64,000 bases of DNA from Bryobacter sp. (lineage in GTDB: Bacteria; Acidobacteriota; Terriglobia; Bryobacterales; Bryobacteraceae), in the NCBI GenBank assembly GCA_022843625.1, contig JALHNH010000002.1, positions 310,001-374,000 on the forward strand, written 5' to 3'. A program made the translations under genes and the position numbers. How positions within the stretch are numbered: position 1 is the stretch's first letter; each line of letters opens with the position of its first letter. Below are positions 36,603-45,539 of this stretch, in pieces. The notes under the pieces were generated by a model, which had not been told where the DNA came from, made no database searches, and saw nothing but the letters and a program-made list of their open reading frames with translations.

Positions 36603-37838
36603 ATGCGATCTTTCTACGTCGTTCGCCTGAGCGGTTTGGTGTTGCTCACGGTCCTTCTGGCCCTTTCATCGGGTTGCCGGAAGCGCAAATACGAAAACCC
36701 CATCACCAAAGACACACAGCAGCCTGACAAGGTCTTGTACGACAAGGCCGTCGGCGACATCGAGCGTGGCCGCTTCGAAGTTGCTCGCCTCACGCTGCAA
36801 ACCCTGATTAACACTTACGACACCAGCGAATTTCTGGCCAAAGCGAAGCTTGCCATCGCCGATAGCTGGTTCCGTGAAGGCGGCGGTAATGGGCTGGCCC
36901 AGGCCGAAGCCGAATACAAGGACTTCATCCTCTTCTATCCGACGATGGAAGAAGCAGCCGAATCGCAAGAGAAGGTCTGCATGATTCACTACAAGCAGAT
37001 GGAGAAGGCCGACCGCGACAACATGCACGCCCTGCGTGCCGAAGATGAATGCCGTCAATTGTTGATCCAGTTCCCCAACTCGAAGTTCGCCCCGCGCGCC
37101 GCCCAGTTTGTTCGCAATATTCAGGAAGCGCTGGCGGAAGGCGAAATGCGTGTCAGTGACTTTTACTACAAGAAGCAGTCCTGGGCGTCCAGCTCCAATC
37201 GCCTGCAGGCTCTGACCGACCAATATCCGCTTTTCTCCCGTGCCGACGAAGCGCTTTACAAGATGGGCGATGCCTACACCAAGATGGGCCCCCGCTTCAA
37301 AGACCGCTCCGGCAAGGCCTATGCCAAGCTGGTTCGCGACTACCCCTTGAGCGCCTATGCCGAGGACGCCAAGAAGCGTTTGCAGGAAATGGAAATGGCT
37401 GTTCCGGAAGCAGATCCCAAGGCAATTGCGCGCATGAAGTACGAAGCTGAAAATCGCACCAAGGCCGGAATGATGGCTCCTGTCGGCAACATGCTCAAGC
37501 GTGGCCCCGATGTACGGATGGCCGCCAAGTCTGGCGACCCCGCCATGACTGCCATTCGCCCAACGATCCCGGTCAACATTCCGATCCCCGTTGCTGCCGG
37601 CACCGGTACCACAGACGTTACCGTGTCTACCGTGCCTGACGGTTCTACTCTCGATAGCAGCCCGGATGCTCGCCTGAACAAGCCTGCAGATCCTGCTGCT
37701 GCTACTGCTCCTTCTGCCACTGCTCCCTCGGCTGCTGCCGCCGCTGCGGATCAGAATGCGCCCATCGTCTCTAAGGGCACGATTGAACCGGTGAAGAAGC
37801 AGAAAAAGGTTAAGGAACCGAAAAAGAAGAAGAATTGA
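36603..37838 (+). CDS. bamD: Outer-membrane assembly lipoprotein BamD-like
   Basis: 411 residues from ATG 36603 (AGAGG upstream; a TTG one codon earlier is possible). A lipoprotein signal ends in LSSGC. The mature part holds tetratricopeptide-like helical repeats (DKVLYDKAVGDIERGRFEVARLTLQTLI, YPLFSRADEALYKMGDAY) characteristic of BamD/YfiO, which helps BamA insert outer-membrane barrels. The last ~110 residues are an acidobacterial extension: Pro/Ala/Thr-rich and disordered, ending in a Lys-rich tail (KKQKKVKEPKKKKN). It overlaps the receiver-domain gene. Confidence 0.85.
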   Translation: MRSFYVVRLSGLVLLTVLLALSSGCRKRKYENPITKDTQQPDKVLYDKAVGDIERGRFEVARLTLQTLINTYDTSEFLAKAKLAIADSWFREGGGNGLAQAEAEYKDFILFYPTMEEAAESQEKVCMIHYKQMEKADRDNMHALRAEDECRQLLIQFPNSKFAPRAAQFVRNIQEALAEGEMRVSDFYYKKQSWASSSNRLQALTDQYPLFSRADEALYKMGDAYTKMGPRFKDRSGKAYAKLVRDYPLSAYAEDAKKRLQEMEMAVPEADPKAIARMKYEAENRTKAGMMAPVGNMLKRGPDVRMAAKSGDPAMTAIRPTIPVNIPIPVAAGTGTTDVTVSTVPDGSTLDSSPDARLNKPADPAAATAPSATAPSAAAAAADQNAPIVSKGTIEPVKKQKKVKEPKKKKN

Positions 37839-38404
37839 TCGCCCGCGTTCTTCTGGCCGACGATAGCCCGCACGCCCAGCGTATTGGTGCTCGCATCCTG
37901 GCTGGAGAAGGCTTCGACGTCGAACAGGTGTCGGACGGTTCGGATGTTTATCCGGCGCTGGACCGCTTTTCACCCGATGTTGTCATCGCGGATGTCTTTC
38001 TTCCGAATCGCTCTGGCTACGAGATCTGCCACTGGATCAAAACACATCCGCGGCACCAGGCGATACGCGTGGTTTTGACGGCTGGCTTGCTCGAACCTTT
38101 TAGCGAGTCTCAGGCCAAGGCCGCAGGATGTGATGCAATTATAAAAAAGCCTTTTGAGGCGTCGGAGGTCTTGCACACCATCCGGCCTCTCGCCGAGGCT
38201 GCACAATATTCACGCGGGTTGTTTGCCGCCGAACTCGATCTTCAGGTAACGCCAGTTACGCGCTTCGCTCCCAGCGCGAACGTGGCGCAGCCCGAGGTTG
38301 ATCCCGAGCGTATCCGCGCCGCTGTTACGCTGGCGCTCGAAGCAAGCATGCCCACAATCATCAAGGAGGTTACCGAGCGTGTTCTGATCGCACTCGGTCA
38401 CTAA
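37835..38404 (+). CDS. Response-regulator receiver protein without a known output domain
   Basis: 189 residues from a TTG overlapping the bamD stop. Residues 1-120 form a receiver domain: acidic pair D9/D10 (LLADDS), phosphoacceptor D53 (VVIADVFLPNRSG) and Lys in IIKKPF near residue 105. The remaining ~65 residues lack a recognised output domain but end in an amphipathic helix (VDPERIRAAVTLALEASMP). No histidine kinase is adjacent. It probably works through protein contacts. Confidence 0.82.
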   Translation: MIARVLLADDSPHAQRIGARILAGEGFDVEQVSDGSDVYPALDRFSPDVVIADVFLPNRSGYEICHWIKTHPRHQAIRVVLTAGLLEPFSESQAKAAGCDAIIKKPFEASEVLHTIRPLAEAAQYSRGLFAAELDLQVTPVTRFAPSANVAQPEVDPERIRAAVTLALEASMPTIIKEVTERVLIALGH

Positions 38405-38408
38405 AAAC

Positions 38409-38906
38409 ATGGCAAGCGACAATTCATTCGACGTCGTATCGAAAATCGAAATGCCCGAGGTGGTCAATGCCATCTCTCAGGCCCTCAAAGAAGTCATCGC
38501 CCGCTACGATCTCAAAGACTCCAAGTCTTCGATCGAGCTCAACGAAAAAGATCTCAAGATCATCCTCGCCTCCGCCGACGATTACAAGATCAAGGCTGTC
38601 AACGACATTCTGCAGTCCAAACTGCTCAAGCGTGGTGTCCCGATCGGCAACCTCGACTACGGCACCGTCACCCCGGCCGCAGGGTCGAGCGTCCGCCAGG
38701 AGATCAAGCTCAAGCAAGGGCTCGAGACGGAAAAGGCCAAAGAAGTAGTGAAGCTGATCAAGGACTCCAAGCTCAAGGTGACGCCCTCGATCATGGGCGA
38801 CTATGTTCGCGTCGCCAGCAAAGATCGCGACACGCTGCAGGAAGTCATTGCTCTGCTGCGCGGCAAAGATTTTGGCGTCGAACTCCAGTTCACTAACTAC
38901 CGTTAG
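38409..38906 (+). CDS. yajQ: YajQ family nucleotide/cyclic-di-GMP-binding protein
   Basis: 165 residues, family-standard length. Diagnostic sequence: SFDVVSKIEMPEVVNAISQA at the start, RYDLKDSKSSIELNEKD, and KDSKLKVTPSIMGDYVRV near the end. The protein has two ferredoxin-like folds; homologues bind nucleotides, nucleic acids or, in Xanthomonas, cyclic di-GMP to control transcription. It lies 4 bases after the receiver gene. Confidence 0.93.
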   Translation: MASDNSFDVVSKIEMPEVVNAISQALKEVIARYDLKDSKSSIELNEKDLKIILASADDYKIKAVNDILQSKLLKRGVPIGNLDYGTVTPAAGSSVRQEIKLKQGLETEKAKEVVKLIKDSKLKVTPSIMGDYVRVASKDRDTLQEVIALLRGKDFGVELQFTNYR

Positions 38907-38911
38907 ACGCA

Positions 38912-39541
38912 ATGCCTCGCAAGATTGAATCTCTCAAGATCCCCGGGCCGGCCGGGGATCTTGAAGCTCTCCTTGAAGAGCCGGAAAACGGCGAGCCTAT
39001 TGCCGCTGTGCTGGTTTGTCATCCGCATCCGCAACATGGCGGCACGATGCATACCCGTGTCGTACATCGCACCGCACGCGGGCTGCGCAAGGCTGGAGCT
39101 GTTGTCCTTCGCTTCAACTACCGCGGTGTAAATCTGAGTCAGGGCGAGTATGACCACGGCCATGGTGAGATCGAAGATGGCCGTGCGTGCCTTGAGTTCT
39201 TGCGTGGGCGCTACCCGGAGCTCCCATTCGCCCTCGCGGGCTTTAGCTTTGGCTCCCGTATTGCGCTGAAGCTGGCGCTGGACTACCCGCAGGCCACGAA
39301 GGTGATCCCGATCGGCTATCCGACGAAGTATCCGAACCGCGAGTACATTTCAGAAGTGAAGATTCCCAAGGTCTTCATACACTCCACCAACGACGAGCAT
39401 GGCCCCCGGCCGGAATTCGAGGCCTTCTTCGCCACACTGCCTGAGCCGAAAGAAGTGAAGTGGGTGGAATCGAAAGACCATTTCTTTGTCGATAATCTCG
39501 AAGCCTTTGAAGAGGCTGTAGTCCTCACTGGCCCGCTCTGA
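38912..39541 (+). CDS. Cytoplasmic alpha/beta-hydrolase (COG2945 type)
   Basis: 209 residues without a signal peptide. Typical features: VLVCHPHPQHGGTMHTRVVH near the start, RFNYRGVNLSQGEYDHG, nucleophile Ser in GFSFGSRIA, Asp in STNDEHGP and His in SKDHFFVDN. Members of this group are small carboxylesterase-like hydrolases of unknown physiological substrate. It lies 5 bases after yajQ in the same run. Confidence 0.82.
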   Translation: MPRKIESLKIPGPAGDLEALLEEPENGEPIAAVLVCHPHPQHGGTMHTRVVHRTARGLRKAGAVVLRFNYRGVNLSQGEYDHGHGEIEDGRACLEFLRGRYPELPFALAGFSFGSRIALKLALDYPQATKVIPIGYPTKYPNREYISEVKIPKVFIHSTNDEHGPRPEFEAFFATLPEPKEVKWVESKDHFFVDNLEAFEEAVVLTGPL

Positions 39542-39545
39542 CATA

Positions 39546-41057
39546 ATGGATGCAGTTATGGCGGCACATTCTCTTATCGAGAGCGTCCGTCGTCGGCTCC
39601 AGATTCAGATCCTTTTCTCGCAGGCCCTGGTTGCCCTGTCGATCGGTGCCGCCGGCCTCGTTCTACTCCTCATCCTCGGTACACAAGTCTTTGACTGGTA
39701 TTGGCCAGTGCTTCTTGCAGTAGCTTCCTTTGGCTACCTGATCTACCGCGTTTGGAACCGTCTGCCCGATTCCTATAAGTCGGCCCAGATCCTCGACCAG
39801 CGGGTTCAGACTTACGACCTGTTTTCTACCGCCCATCACTTTAAGAGTCAACCCCGCACGAGGCTTACCGATACGCTGATCGAAACTGCAGATTCGGCCG
39901 CGACCCAGTTCACATCAGCCATGGCCGTACCTTTCACTCTGCCTTCTGGTTGGGCTCGCGCCGTTGTGTTGGCCAGCGTGGCTTTGAGCCTGCTGGTGTT
40001 TCGTTATGCGTTTCAATCCAGTCTGGACTTGAGCGCCCCTATTGCTCCTGGAATGTACAATCTGCTGGCGTCTGGCGAGAAACCGACACAGATGGCAAAG
40101 GCGAAGAACAAGATGCCCAACGGCCAGCCGCTCGATGGCTTTGGTCTGAACGAGACCCAGCAGCCGCGCGCTGAAGAGAAGGGCATTGAGAAGGGCCAGG
40201 AGATGGCAAGCGAGTCGGCGAGTTCTTCCGAGTCGAGTTCGCAAGGACAGAAGCCCGGACAGTTTCAGCAATCGATGTCTCCGTCTGAAGAAGGCGAGAA
40301 GACCGAGGGTGCCGAGAAGGGTGATCAATCTGCCCCCGGCGACAAAAATTCCTCCGGCGACCAGGGCAGCAAAGACGGCGATAAGAAGAGCAATGCCGGT
40401 GCGGACAAAAAGTCTGGCGCACAGCAGAATCAGGCCAACCAGCAGGGCGACAAGAATTCCCTGATGGACAAGTTCAAAGACGCCATGGCCAACATGATGA
40501 ACAAGCTGAAGTCTCAGGATAAGTCTGAAGGCCAGCAGCAACAGGCGCAAGACAAGAAGGATGGCCAGCAAGGCAACGGCCAGCAGCAACAGCAGGCCAA
40601 CAAGGGCCAGCAATCGCAAGGCAAGCAGCAGGCGAATGGCGAGCAGCAGAATGACCCGAATGGTCAGCAGCAGGGTGAAGGCAACGAGAAGATCCCGAAT
40701 CAACAGGCCAAGGGTGGCGACAAGTCCAATCAGCCTTCCAATGGGGATCAGAAGTCCGGTACAGGCAAGCAGGACGGCAACAAGGACGTCCAATTGGCCG
40801 AGCAGCAGCGGGCGATGGGCAAGATCAGCGAAGTCTTCGGAAAGCGGGCTCAGAACCTGCAGGGCGAGATGATGATTGAGGTTTCGAGTTCAAAATCGCA
40901 GGCGCTCAAGACGGGTTACTCAGAGAAATCGGCGGCCCACTCGGACAGCTCTGGTGTCATTCATCGCGATGAGGTGCCGTTGATCTTCCAGAACTACGTA
41001 CAGAAGTATTTTGAAGAGCTGCGCAAGAGCCCTCCGCCCGCACCGAAGACTCCCTAG
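39546..41057 (+). CDS. Membrane protein with a long Gln/Lys/Gly-rich disordered domain
   Basis: 503 residues (possibly 499 if the ATG at 39558 is used). Three hydrophobic segments sit in the N-terminal third: two around residues 25-65 and a third around 140-158. Residues ~180-430 are a low-complexity, hydrophilic stretch dominated by Gln, Lys, Gly, Asp and Asn, with blocks such as GQQQQAQDKKDGQQGNGQQ. The last ~70 residues regain order and end in Pro-rich sequence. It resembles DUF4175-type acidobacterial proteins next to MoxR/vWA genes, but none are adjacent here. Function unknown. Confidence 0.72.
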   Translation: MDAVMAAHSLIESVRRRLQIQILFSQALVALSIGAAGLVLLLILGTQVFDWYWPVLLAVASFGYLIYRVWNRLPDSYKSAQILDQRVQTYDLFSTAHHFKSQPRTRLTDTLIETADSAATQFTSAMAVPFTLPSGWARAVVLASVALSLLVFRYAFQSSLDLSAPIAPGMYNLLASGEKPTQMAKAKNKMPNGQPLDGFGLNETQQPRAEEKGIEKGQEMASESASSSESSSQGQKPGQFQQSMSPSEEGEKTEGAEKGDQSAPGDKNSSGDQGSKDGDKKSNAGADKKSGAQQNQANQQGDKNSLMDKFKDAMANMMNKLKSQDKSEGQQQQAQDKKDGQQGNGQQQQQANKGQQSQGKQQANGEQQNDPNGQQQGEGNEKIPNQQAKGGDKSNQPSNGDQKSGTGKQDGNKDVQLAEQQRAMGKISEVFGKRAQNLQGEMMIEVSSSKSQALKTGYSEKSAAHSDSSGVIHRDEVPLIFQNYVQKYFEELRKSPPPAPKTP

Positions 41058-41518
41058 CTCAATGCTCGCCAGGCGACGCCAGCCAGGATCAGGACTCCCA
41101 GGATAGCTACCAGGATTCCTGTCCACATCCAGATTCCGCGTTCTTGCTTTTCCATAGCGGATCCTTCAACGATGATCACGGGCGATATGGTTCCCTTTGG
41201 AATATCAAAGCGCAGGCTCTGGCCGACGCCCGCATCTTCGTAATATTCTTTCAATCGAGCCCTGAGCCTCGACGCTTCCACGCGCACGATGGCATCATCG
41301 CTTGGGTCATAGTTAAGCTCCCGGCGGTAAATGTTGACGCCGATCTCTTCTTCACGGATCGGCTCAGGCTTCAGCCGTTTCTCAACTACAAATCGAAGGA
41401 ACTCACTGTGGCATTGGCTCTTACGGAATTTGGGGCTCGAAAGCACACGATTCAGAGCCGCACGCACCTGCGACGGATCGAGGCCCAGATCGAATTCGCT
41501 ATTGGCAGTCACAACCAC
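41054..41518 (-). CDS. Winged-helix-like regulator N-domain with C-terminal transmembrane anchor
   Basis: 154 residues from a GTG start. Residues ~15-110 match the DNA-binding module at the N-terminus of many Solibacter TPR/cyclase-like regulators: VRAALNRVLSSPKFRKSQCH, EFLRFVVEKRL, then DAIVRVEASRLRARLKEYYE. Here it is followed only by a single transmembrane helix (MWTGILVAILGVLILAGVAW) and stops, lacking the usual large sensor domain. It may be a minimal membrane-tethered regulator or a naturally shortened form. It is the last gene of a long minus-strand run. Confidence 0.68.
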   Translation of the reverse strand: MVVTANSEFDLGLDPSQVRAALNRVLSSPKFRKSQCHSEFLRFVVEKRLKPEPIREEEIGVNIYRRELNYDPSDDAIVRVEASRLRARLKEYYEDAGVGQSLRFDIPKGTISPVIIVEGSAMEKQERGIWMWTGILVAILGVLILAGVAWRALS

Positions 41519-41528
41519 TTGTACACCA

Positions 41529-42137
41529 TCATAATCGCCTTCTGAGCGTTATGGATACGAAATACTTGCCTGCAGGTAGCGCGATATCTTTCTGGTCGAC
41601 GACTTCGAAGTTTGCCAGAGCGGCGGTGTCGAGAAAGTCTTCAATCGAAAGGTATCGGAACTCTTGCCCGACGGGCAGAAGCAGCTCTTTGTAGGGAGAA
41701 TCTGATACTACAGGCGCGCCTTCGCGAGTGGCCAACAGCAACACCGCCAAATGCCCGGTCACGCTCACAGGCAATTGTTCGAGCAAGCTCTTGAGGTCTT
41801 TGATGTACTCAAATACAAGAGCCCCGAAGGCCAGATCGAAGCTTCCCAGCTCTGGCAGTGCCTGATTCAAATCACACTGGATAAACCCGGCAGCGGGAAA
41901 GCGTTTGCTTGCTATATCAAGAAAGTTCCGATTCAGGTCGAGGCCGACGACTGGCTCGCTTGAAAAAGCTTCGAGCCCATTGCCGCCCGCGCAACCCAGA
42001 TACAGGAAGCTCTGCGGCTTTAGTCTCTCGACCGCGTCGTGGATGGCTTCTCGAATTGCAGCGGCCTGGCCTACGGTGTTTAGCGCGACATGGCTTTCGT
42101 AGATTTCTAACTCGGTGTTGAGCCAGGCAGAACTCAT
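41529..42137 (-). CDS. Class I SAM-dependent methyltransferase
   Basis: 202 residues. Methyltransferase motif I is FLYLGCAGGNGLEAF, followed by the acidic motif VVGLDLNRNFLDIASKRF and DLAFGALVFEYI. Substrate unknown. Its start overlaps the qmcA stop by ATGA, so it is cotranslated with the stomatin-like gene. Confidence 0.8.
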   Translation of the reverse strand: MSSAWLNTELEIYESHVALNTVGQAAAIREAIHDAVERLKPQSFLYLGCAGGNGLEAFSSEPVVGLDLNRNFLDIASKRFPAAGFIQCDLNQALPELGSFDLAFGALVFEYIKDLKSLLEQLPVSVTGHLAVLLLATREGAPVVSDSPYKELLLPVGQEFRYLSIEDFLDTAALANFEVVDQKDIALPAGKYFVSITLRRRL

Positions 42138-43084
42138 GCCGAGTGCCGCGCTGGAGGTGGTGGCATGGTGGGAGTCTTCTGCTGGATGATCGACATCGCG
42201 CTTGCCAGCATGCTACTGACGTCTGCCACGTTCGAAGGCACAATCATGGTGTTACCCGTCCTGGCTAGATTGCCGAATTGCTCGATGTACTTTTCCGCAA
42301 GCCTGAGCTGCACTGCTTCCATGCCGCCCGGCATCTGGATGGTTTCAGCTACTTCGCGAATGCCTTCTGCGGTGGCCTTTGCGATCGAAAGGATAGCGTC
42401 TGCCTGGCCTTCTGCTTCGTTGATCTGGCGCTGCTTGGCGGCCTCAGACTTTTTAATCGTCTGCTGCTTTTCACCTTCAGCCGTGTTGATCGCGGCATCG
42501 CGCGTACCTTCTGAAGTCAGAATGGTGGCGCGCTTTTCGCGTTCGGCCCGCATCTGCTTTTCCATGGCACCGAGGATGTCGGCGGGCGGGGTGATGTTCT
42601 TGATCTCGTAGCGGAAGACCTTGATGCCCCAGGGCTCGGTGGCCTTGTCGAGTTCGCTGACGATGTTGGTGTTGATGTTGGTTCGTTCTTCAAAGGTGCG
42701 GTCGAGTTCGATCTTGCCCAACTCGCTTCGCAACGTGGTCTGAGCCAGTTGCGAGATGGCGAAGGAGAAATTCGAGATGCCGTAGGAGGCACGTTCGGCA
42801 TCGATCACTTTCATGTAAAGAACTCCGTCCACGCCGACCTGCACGTTGTCTCTCGTGATACAGATTTGCTCCGGGATGTCGATAGCGTTTTCTTTGAGCA
42901 CGTGGCGGTAGCGGATTACGTCGATGAAGGGAACAAGGATGTGAAATCCCGCAGGCAAGACGCCCGCGAATTTACCAAGCCGCTCAACAATGTAGGCATT
43001 TTGCTGGGGTACTACAACAGCGGTTTTGGCAAGAACGATGAAGAAGAGAATTGTTAAAGCTACTACAGCGAATAGGGCTTCCAT
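42134..43084 (-). CDS. qmcA: SPFH/band-7 stomatin-like membrane protein (QmcA type)
   Basis: 316 residues: N-terminal transmembrane segment (about 5-25), then the SPFH domain (VVVPQQNAYIVERLGKFAG, VDGVLYMKVIDAERASYG) and a C-terminal coiled coil rich in Glu/Ala/Lys (SEAAKQRQINEAEGQADAIL). It forms oligomeric rings in membrane microdomains and guards membrane proteins or proteases. The nfeD gene lies 10 bases upstream, the classical STOML-NfeD pair. Confidence 0.92.
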   Translation of the reverse strand: MEALFAVVALTILFFIVLAKTAVVVPQQNAYIVERLGKFAGVLPAGFHILVPFIDVIRYRHVLKENAIDIPEQICITRDNVQVGVDGVLYMKVIDAERASYGISNFSFAISQLAQTTLRSELGKIELDRTFEERTNINTNIVSELDKATEPWGIKVFRYEIKNITPPADILGAMEKQMRAEREKRATILTSEGTRDAAINTAEGEKQQTIKKSEAAKQRQINEAEGQADAILSIAKATAEGIREVAETIQMPGGMEAVQLRLAEKYIEQFGNLARTGNTMIVPSNVADVSSMLASAMSIIQQKTPTMPPPPARHSA

Positions 43085-43094
43085 TCCGCCTATT

Positions 43095-43526
43095 CTACAT
43101 GGCCCGGATCTGGAGGGTGAGTCCGTCCATCTTTTCGACCTGGCAGCGCTGACCTTTTGAGACCGTTACATTGCCGAGGTTCAGTGCGTTCCAGGAAGCG
43201 CCGCGAAGCTCTGCCTTGCCAATTTGCCCAGGGGCGATGTCATCAGAAGCAACTGCAGTTTCGCCTTCGATGGCGTCGACTTTTTTAGGCGGGTTTCTTT
43301 TTTCGATGTAGGCAACCAGCCTGCCGCGAAACATGGCCAGCCATATAGTGGATACGGTGAGAAAAATCAGGAGTTCAATCCAAAGTTCGACGCCAGGGAC
43401 GAGCAACTGGAAGAAGCCCATGAAGACCGCGCCCATACCAAAGAAGAACAGGAAAAAGCTTGGCATCAGTATCTCAGCGGCGAGCATGATAAAGCCCGCC
43501 ACCATCCACATCCACCAGGTAACCAT
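43095..43526 (-). CDS. nfeD: NfeD family membrane protein
   Basis: 143 residues: three or four hydrophobic segments in the first 75 residues and a C-terminal OB-fold domain (GQIGKAELRGASWNALN, VSKGQRCQVEKMDGLTLQIR). This is the short NfeD form lacking the ClpP-like serine protease domain. It partners with the adjacent stomatin-like protein in membrane quality control. Confidence 0.88.
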   Translation of the reverse strand: MVTWWMWMVAGFIMLAAEILMPSFFLFFFGMGAVFMGFFQLLVPGVELWIELLIFLTVSTIWLAMFRGRLVAYIEKRNPPKKVDAIEGETAVASDDIAPGQIGKAELRGASWNALNLGNVTVSKGQRCQVEKMDGLTLQIRAM

Positions 43527-43532
43527 TGAAAG

Positions 43533-44936
43533 CTAGGCTTTCTTTGCGGGCTTTGCTTCCGCCTTGCCCATGTTGTCGATTTCGCTGAAGAGAACCTTGC
43601 GCTCTTCGTACATGCAGCGGTTGGCCAGCATGACAGCGGCGGAATCGTGCAGCCCGACTTCGAGGTCTGACTTCGGACGGGTATTGTTCTTGATGTCGTT
43701 GAAGAAGCTTTCGAGTTCGATGTCGACTGGATTGCGGTCTTCTTCGGGTACCAGAACACCCTTCTGATAGAGCCAGCGGCGGGCGAACTTGAGTTCGCGG
43801 TCGACGAAGCTATCGTTGCCGGTTACCTGATCTTTTTCAAGCAGAATGGGGAGGGCCTTGCCGCCCTTGCCGGTGGAAGAGAGCGAGGGGGAGGCGACGG
43901 CTGCCGGGGCCTTCTTGTCTGCGCCTTCTACCTTGGGTAGGGCAGGTTCCATGTACCACATGCCGAGGGCTGGTTCGCTGTCGGTGCCTACGGTAATGTG
44001 GATGGTGCCTTGTGTCCCCATGATGCACTCGCCGAACTCAGTGCGCTCTGCGTTGAAGAGCGGGCAGTGACGGTTGGTGGTGATTGAGGTGTAATGGAGC
44101 TTCTGCCCCTTGGGGTACTTGAAGATCAACTGGATGTTGTCGAAGATGTCGCGACCGTCTTTGATGTAATCGGTGCCGCCCACGCCGACCACGTATTCGG
44201 GTTGTGAGCCGAACATCCAGTCGGCGACGTCGATCTGGTGCGAGGCGAGTTCAGCAGTGAGGCCGCCGGAGTATTCGCGGTACTTGCGCCAGTTGACGTC
44301 CTTGTCGGTACGATCCTTCGGGAGCGGCTTGTTCCATGGGTCCTTGGCAAAAGTATTGCGATGCCATTGGCCGCGGATGTGGGTGACGGTGCCGAGCATG
44401 CCCTTGTCGATCATCTGCTTGGCGGTCTGGTAGAACTTCGAATAGCGGCGCTGGAGGCCGACCTGGAGGGTCTGTTTCGGCTTCGAGTTGGATAGGGCGC
44501 GGAGGGCGTGAATTTCTTCTGGTTTGAATACGAGGCTCTTCTCGCAGAATACATGCTTGCCGGCGTCGAGGGCGTCGCGCGTGGCAGGGAAGTGCATGTA
44601 GAGAGGGGTAGCGATCAAGACTGCGTCAACGCTCTTGTCCGCGAGGAGTTCGCGGTAGTCTTTGAACTGCTTGGGCTTGGTGCCAATCACTTCGGCAGCC
44701 TTGCGCATGCTGGGCTCATAGACGTCACATACGGCGACGCATGTGCCATTATCGATGCCCTTGAGGTGCTGCAGCAGATATTGGCCACGGCTGCCTGTGC
44801 CGATGAAGCCAAACTGCACTGTACTATTGGCGGCTTTCACCTTTGAAATGAAGGGTGCTCCGGTAATGCTTAACGTGGCGGCCGCAGCCGCAATTGTCGA
44901 CGCCTCACGACGCGTCAGGACCTGCTTCTGACTCAT
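43533..44936 (-). CDS. Tat-exported Gfo/Idh/MocA family oxidoreductase
   Basis: 467 residues from ATG 44936 (a GTG three codons upstream is possible). A leader with adjacent basic residues (LTRREASTIAAAAATL) suggests export. The Rossmann domain has FGFIGTGSRGQYLLQHL, and the signature lysine segment is CEKSLVFKPEEI; the C-terminal half is the usual alpha/beta substrate domain. Such enzymes oxidise sugar hydroxyls with tightly bound NAD(P). It lies 27 bases downstream of the ECF/NrsF genes and 6 bases before nfeD, on the same strand. Confidence 0.87.
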   Translation of the reverse strand: MSQKQVLTRREASTIAAAAATLSITGAPFISKVKAANSTVQFGFIGTGSRGQYLLQHLKGIDNGTCVAVCDVYEPSMRKAAEVIGTKPKQFKDYRELLADKSVDAVLIATPLYMHFPATRDALDAGKHVFCEKSLVFKPEEIHALRALSNSKPKQTLQVGLQRRYSKFYQTAKQMIDKGMLGTVTHIRGQWHRNTFAKDPWNKPLPKDRTDKDVNWRKYREYSGGLTAELASHQIDVADWMFGSQPEYVVGVGGTDYIKDGRDIFDNIQLIFKYPKGQKLHYTSITTNRHCPLFNAERTEFGECIMGTQGTIHITVGTDSEPALGMWYMEPALPKVEGADKKAPAAVASPSLSSTGKGGKALPILLEKDQVTGNDSFVDRELKFARRWLYQKGVLVPEEDRNPVDIELESFFNDIKNNTRPKSDLEVGLHDSAAVMLANRCMYEERKVLFSEIDNMGKAEAKPAKKA

Positions 44937-44963
44937 AGATGCCACTAGTCTATCAACACTGAT

Positions 44964-45539
44964 TCATCGAAATGCAAGCCGGGAAACGAAGTACCCGATC
45001 AGGCCCCAAATTATGGGTAGGAGTGCATGGCCGGTGAGCATGTGCCAGAACTCGTTGATGGGGCAGTGGAGCTGGATGGCAAGAAAGCCGGAGAAGCCCG
45101 ACAGTACACCTACTGCAGTGGAAACCCGCTGCCGCATGATGGGTGCGGTGCGCCTGAAAATCAACAACAGAAACAGTCCCGTGGCTAGCGAAAACATTGA
45201 GCCGATTGAGAAACACATGCCTGCCCAGGACGCGACGAACATGTCAAGTCGTGAGCCCAGAGCAAGCCCGCACACTGCGATTGCCAGTGCAAGCACTGGC
45301 CGCCAGAAGGAAGCGCGCCCGCTGGGGCTCATCCATTGAGCGGCGGCCCAGGTGGTGCCGGAGAAAGCCATGGCAAATGAAATTCCCAGCAAGCTCCAGG
45401 TGCGCCAGTCAAAGGTTTCCGGTGCCCTGTGCCCAAGGATGGCCGCTCCTGTTAATGCGATGAGCATCGCCCCGGTGCCAGCAGCCATGGCGATCTGCCA
45501 GGCTGGGCGTAATGGTTTAACGGGGGCGAAGGTGCTCAT
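44964..45539 (-). CDS. NrsF/DUF1109-like membrane anti-sigma factor
   Basis: 191 residues, about six transmembrane segments. Near the C-terminus is the short motif HCPINEFWHMLTGH, typical of the NrsF family, which holds ECF sigma factors of the SigF class at the membrane and responds to redox or metal stress through Cys/His residues. Its start overlaps the upstream ECF sigma gene by ATGA, strongly supporting a sigma/anti-sigma pair. Confidence 0.75.
   Translation of the reverse strand: MSTFAPVKPLRPAWQIAMAAGTGAMLIALTGAAILGHRAPETFDWRTWSLLGISFAMAFSGTTWAAAQWMSPSGRASFWRPVLALAIAVCGLALGSRLDMFVASWAGMCFSIGSMFSLATGLFLLLIFRRTAPIMRQRVSTAVGVLSGFSGFLAIQLHCPINEFWHMLTGHALLPIIWGLIGYFVSRLAFR

Noticed and set aside
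36666..37973. Minus-strand frame of 435 codons opposite bamD
   Set aside because: A by-product of the biased codons of bamD; the sense strand carries a clear lipobox and TPR pattern.
39915..40793. Minus-strand Leu-rich frame opposite the Gln-rich protein
   Set aside because: CAG/AAG repeats read backwards give Leu-rich pseudo-membrane sequence; the sense frame has real TM segments and tight spacing to its neighbours.
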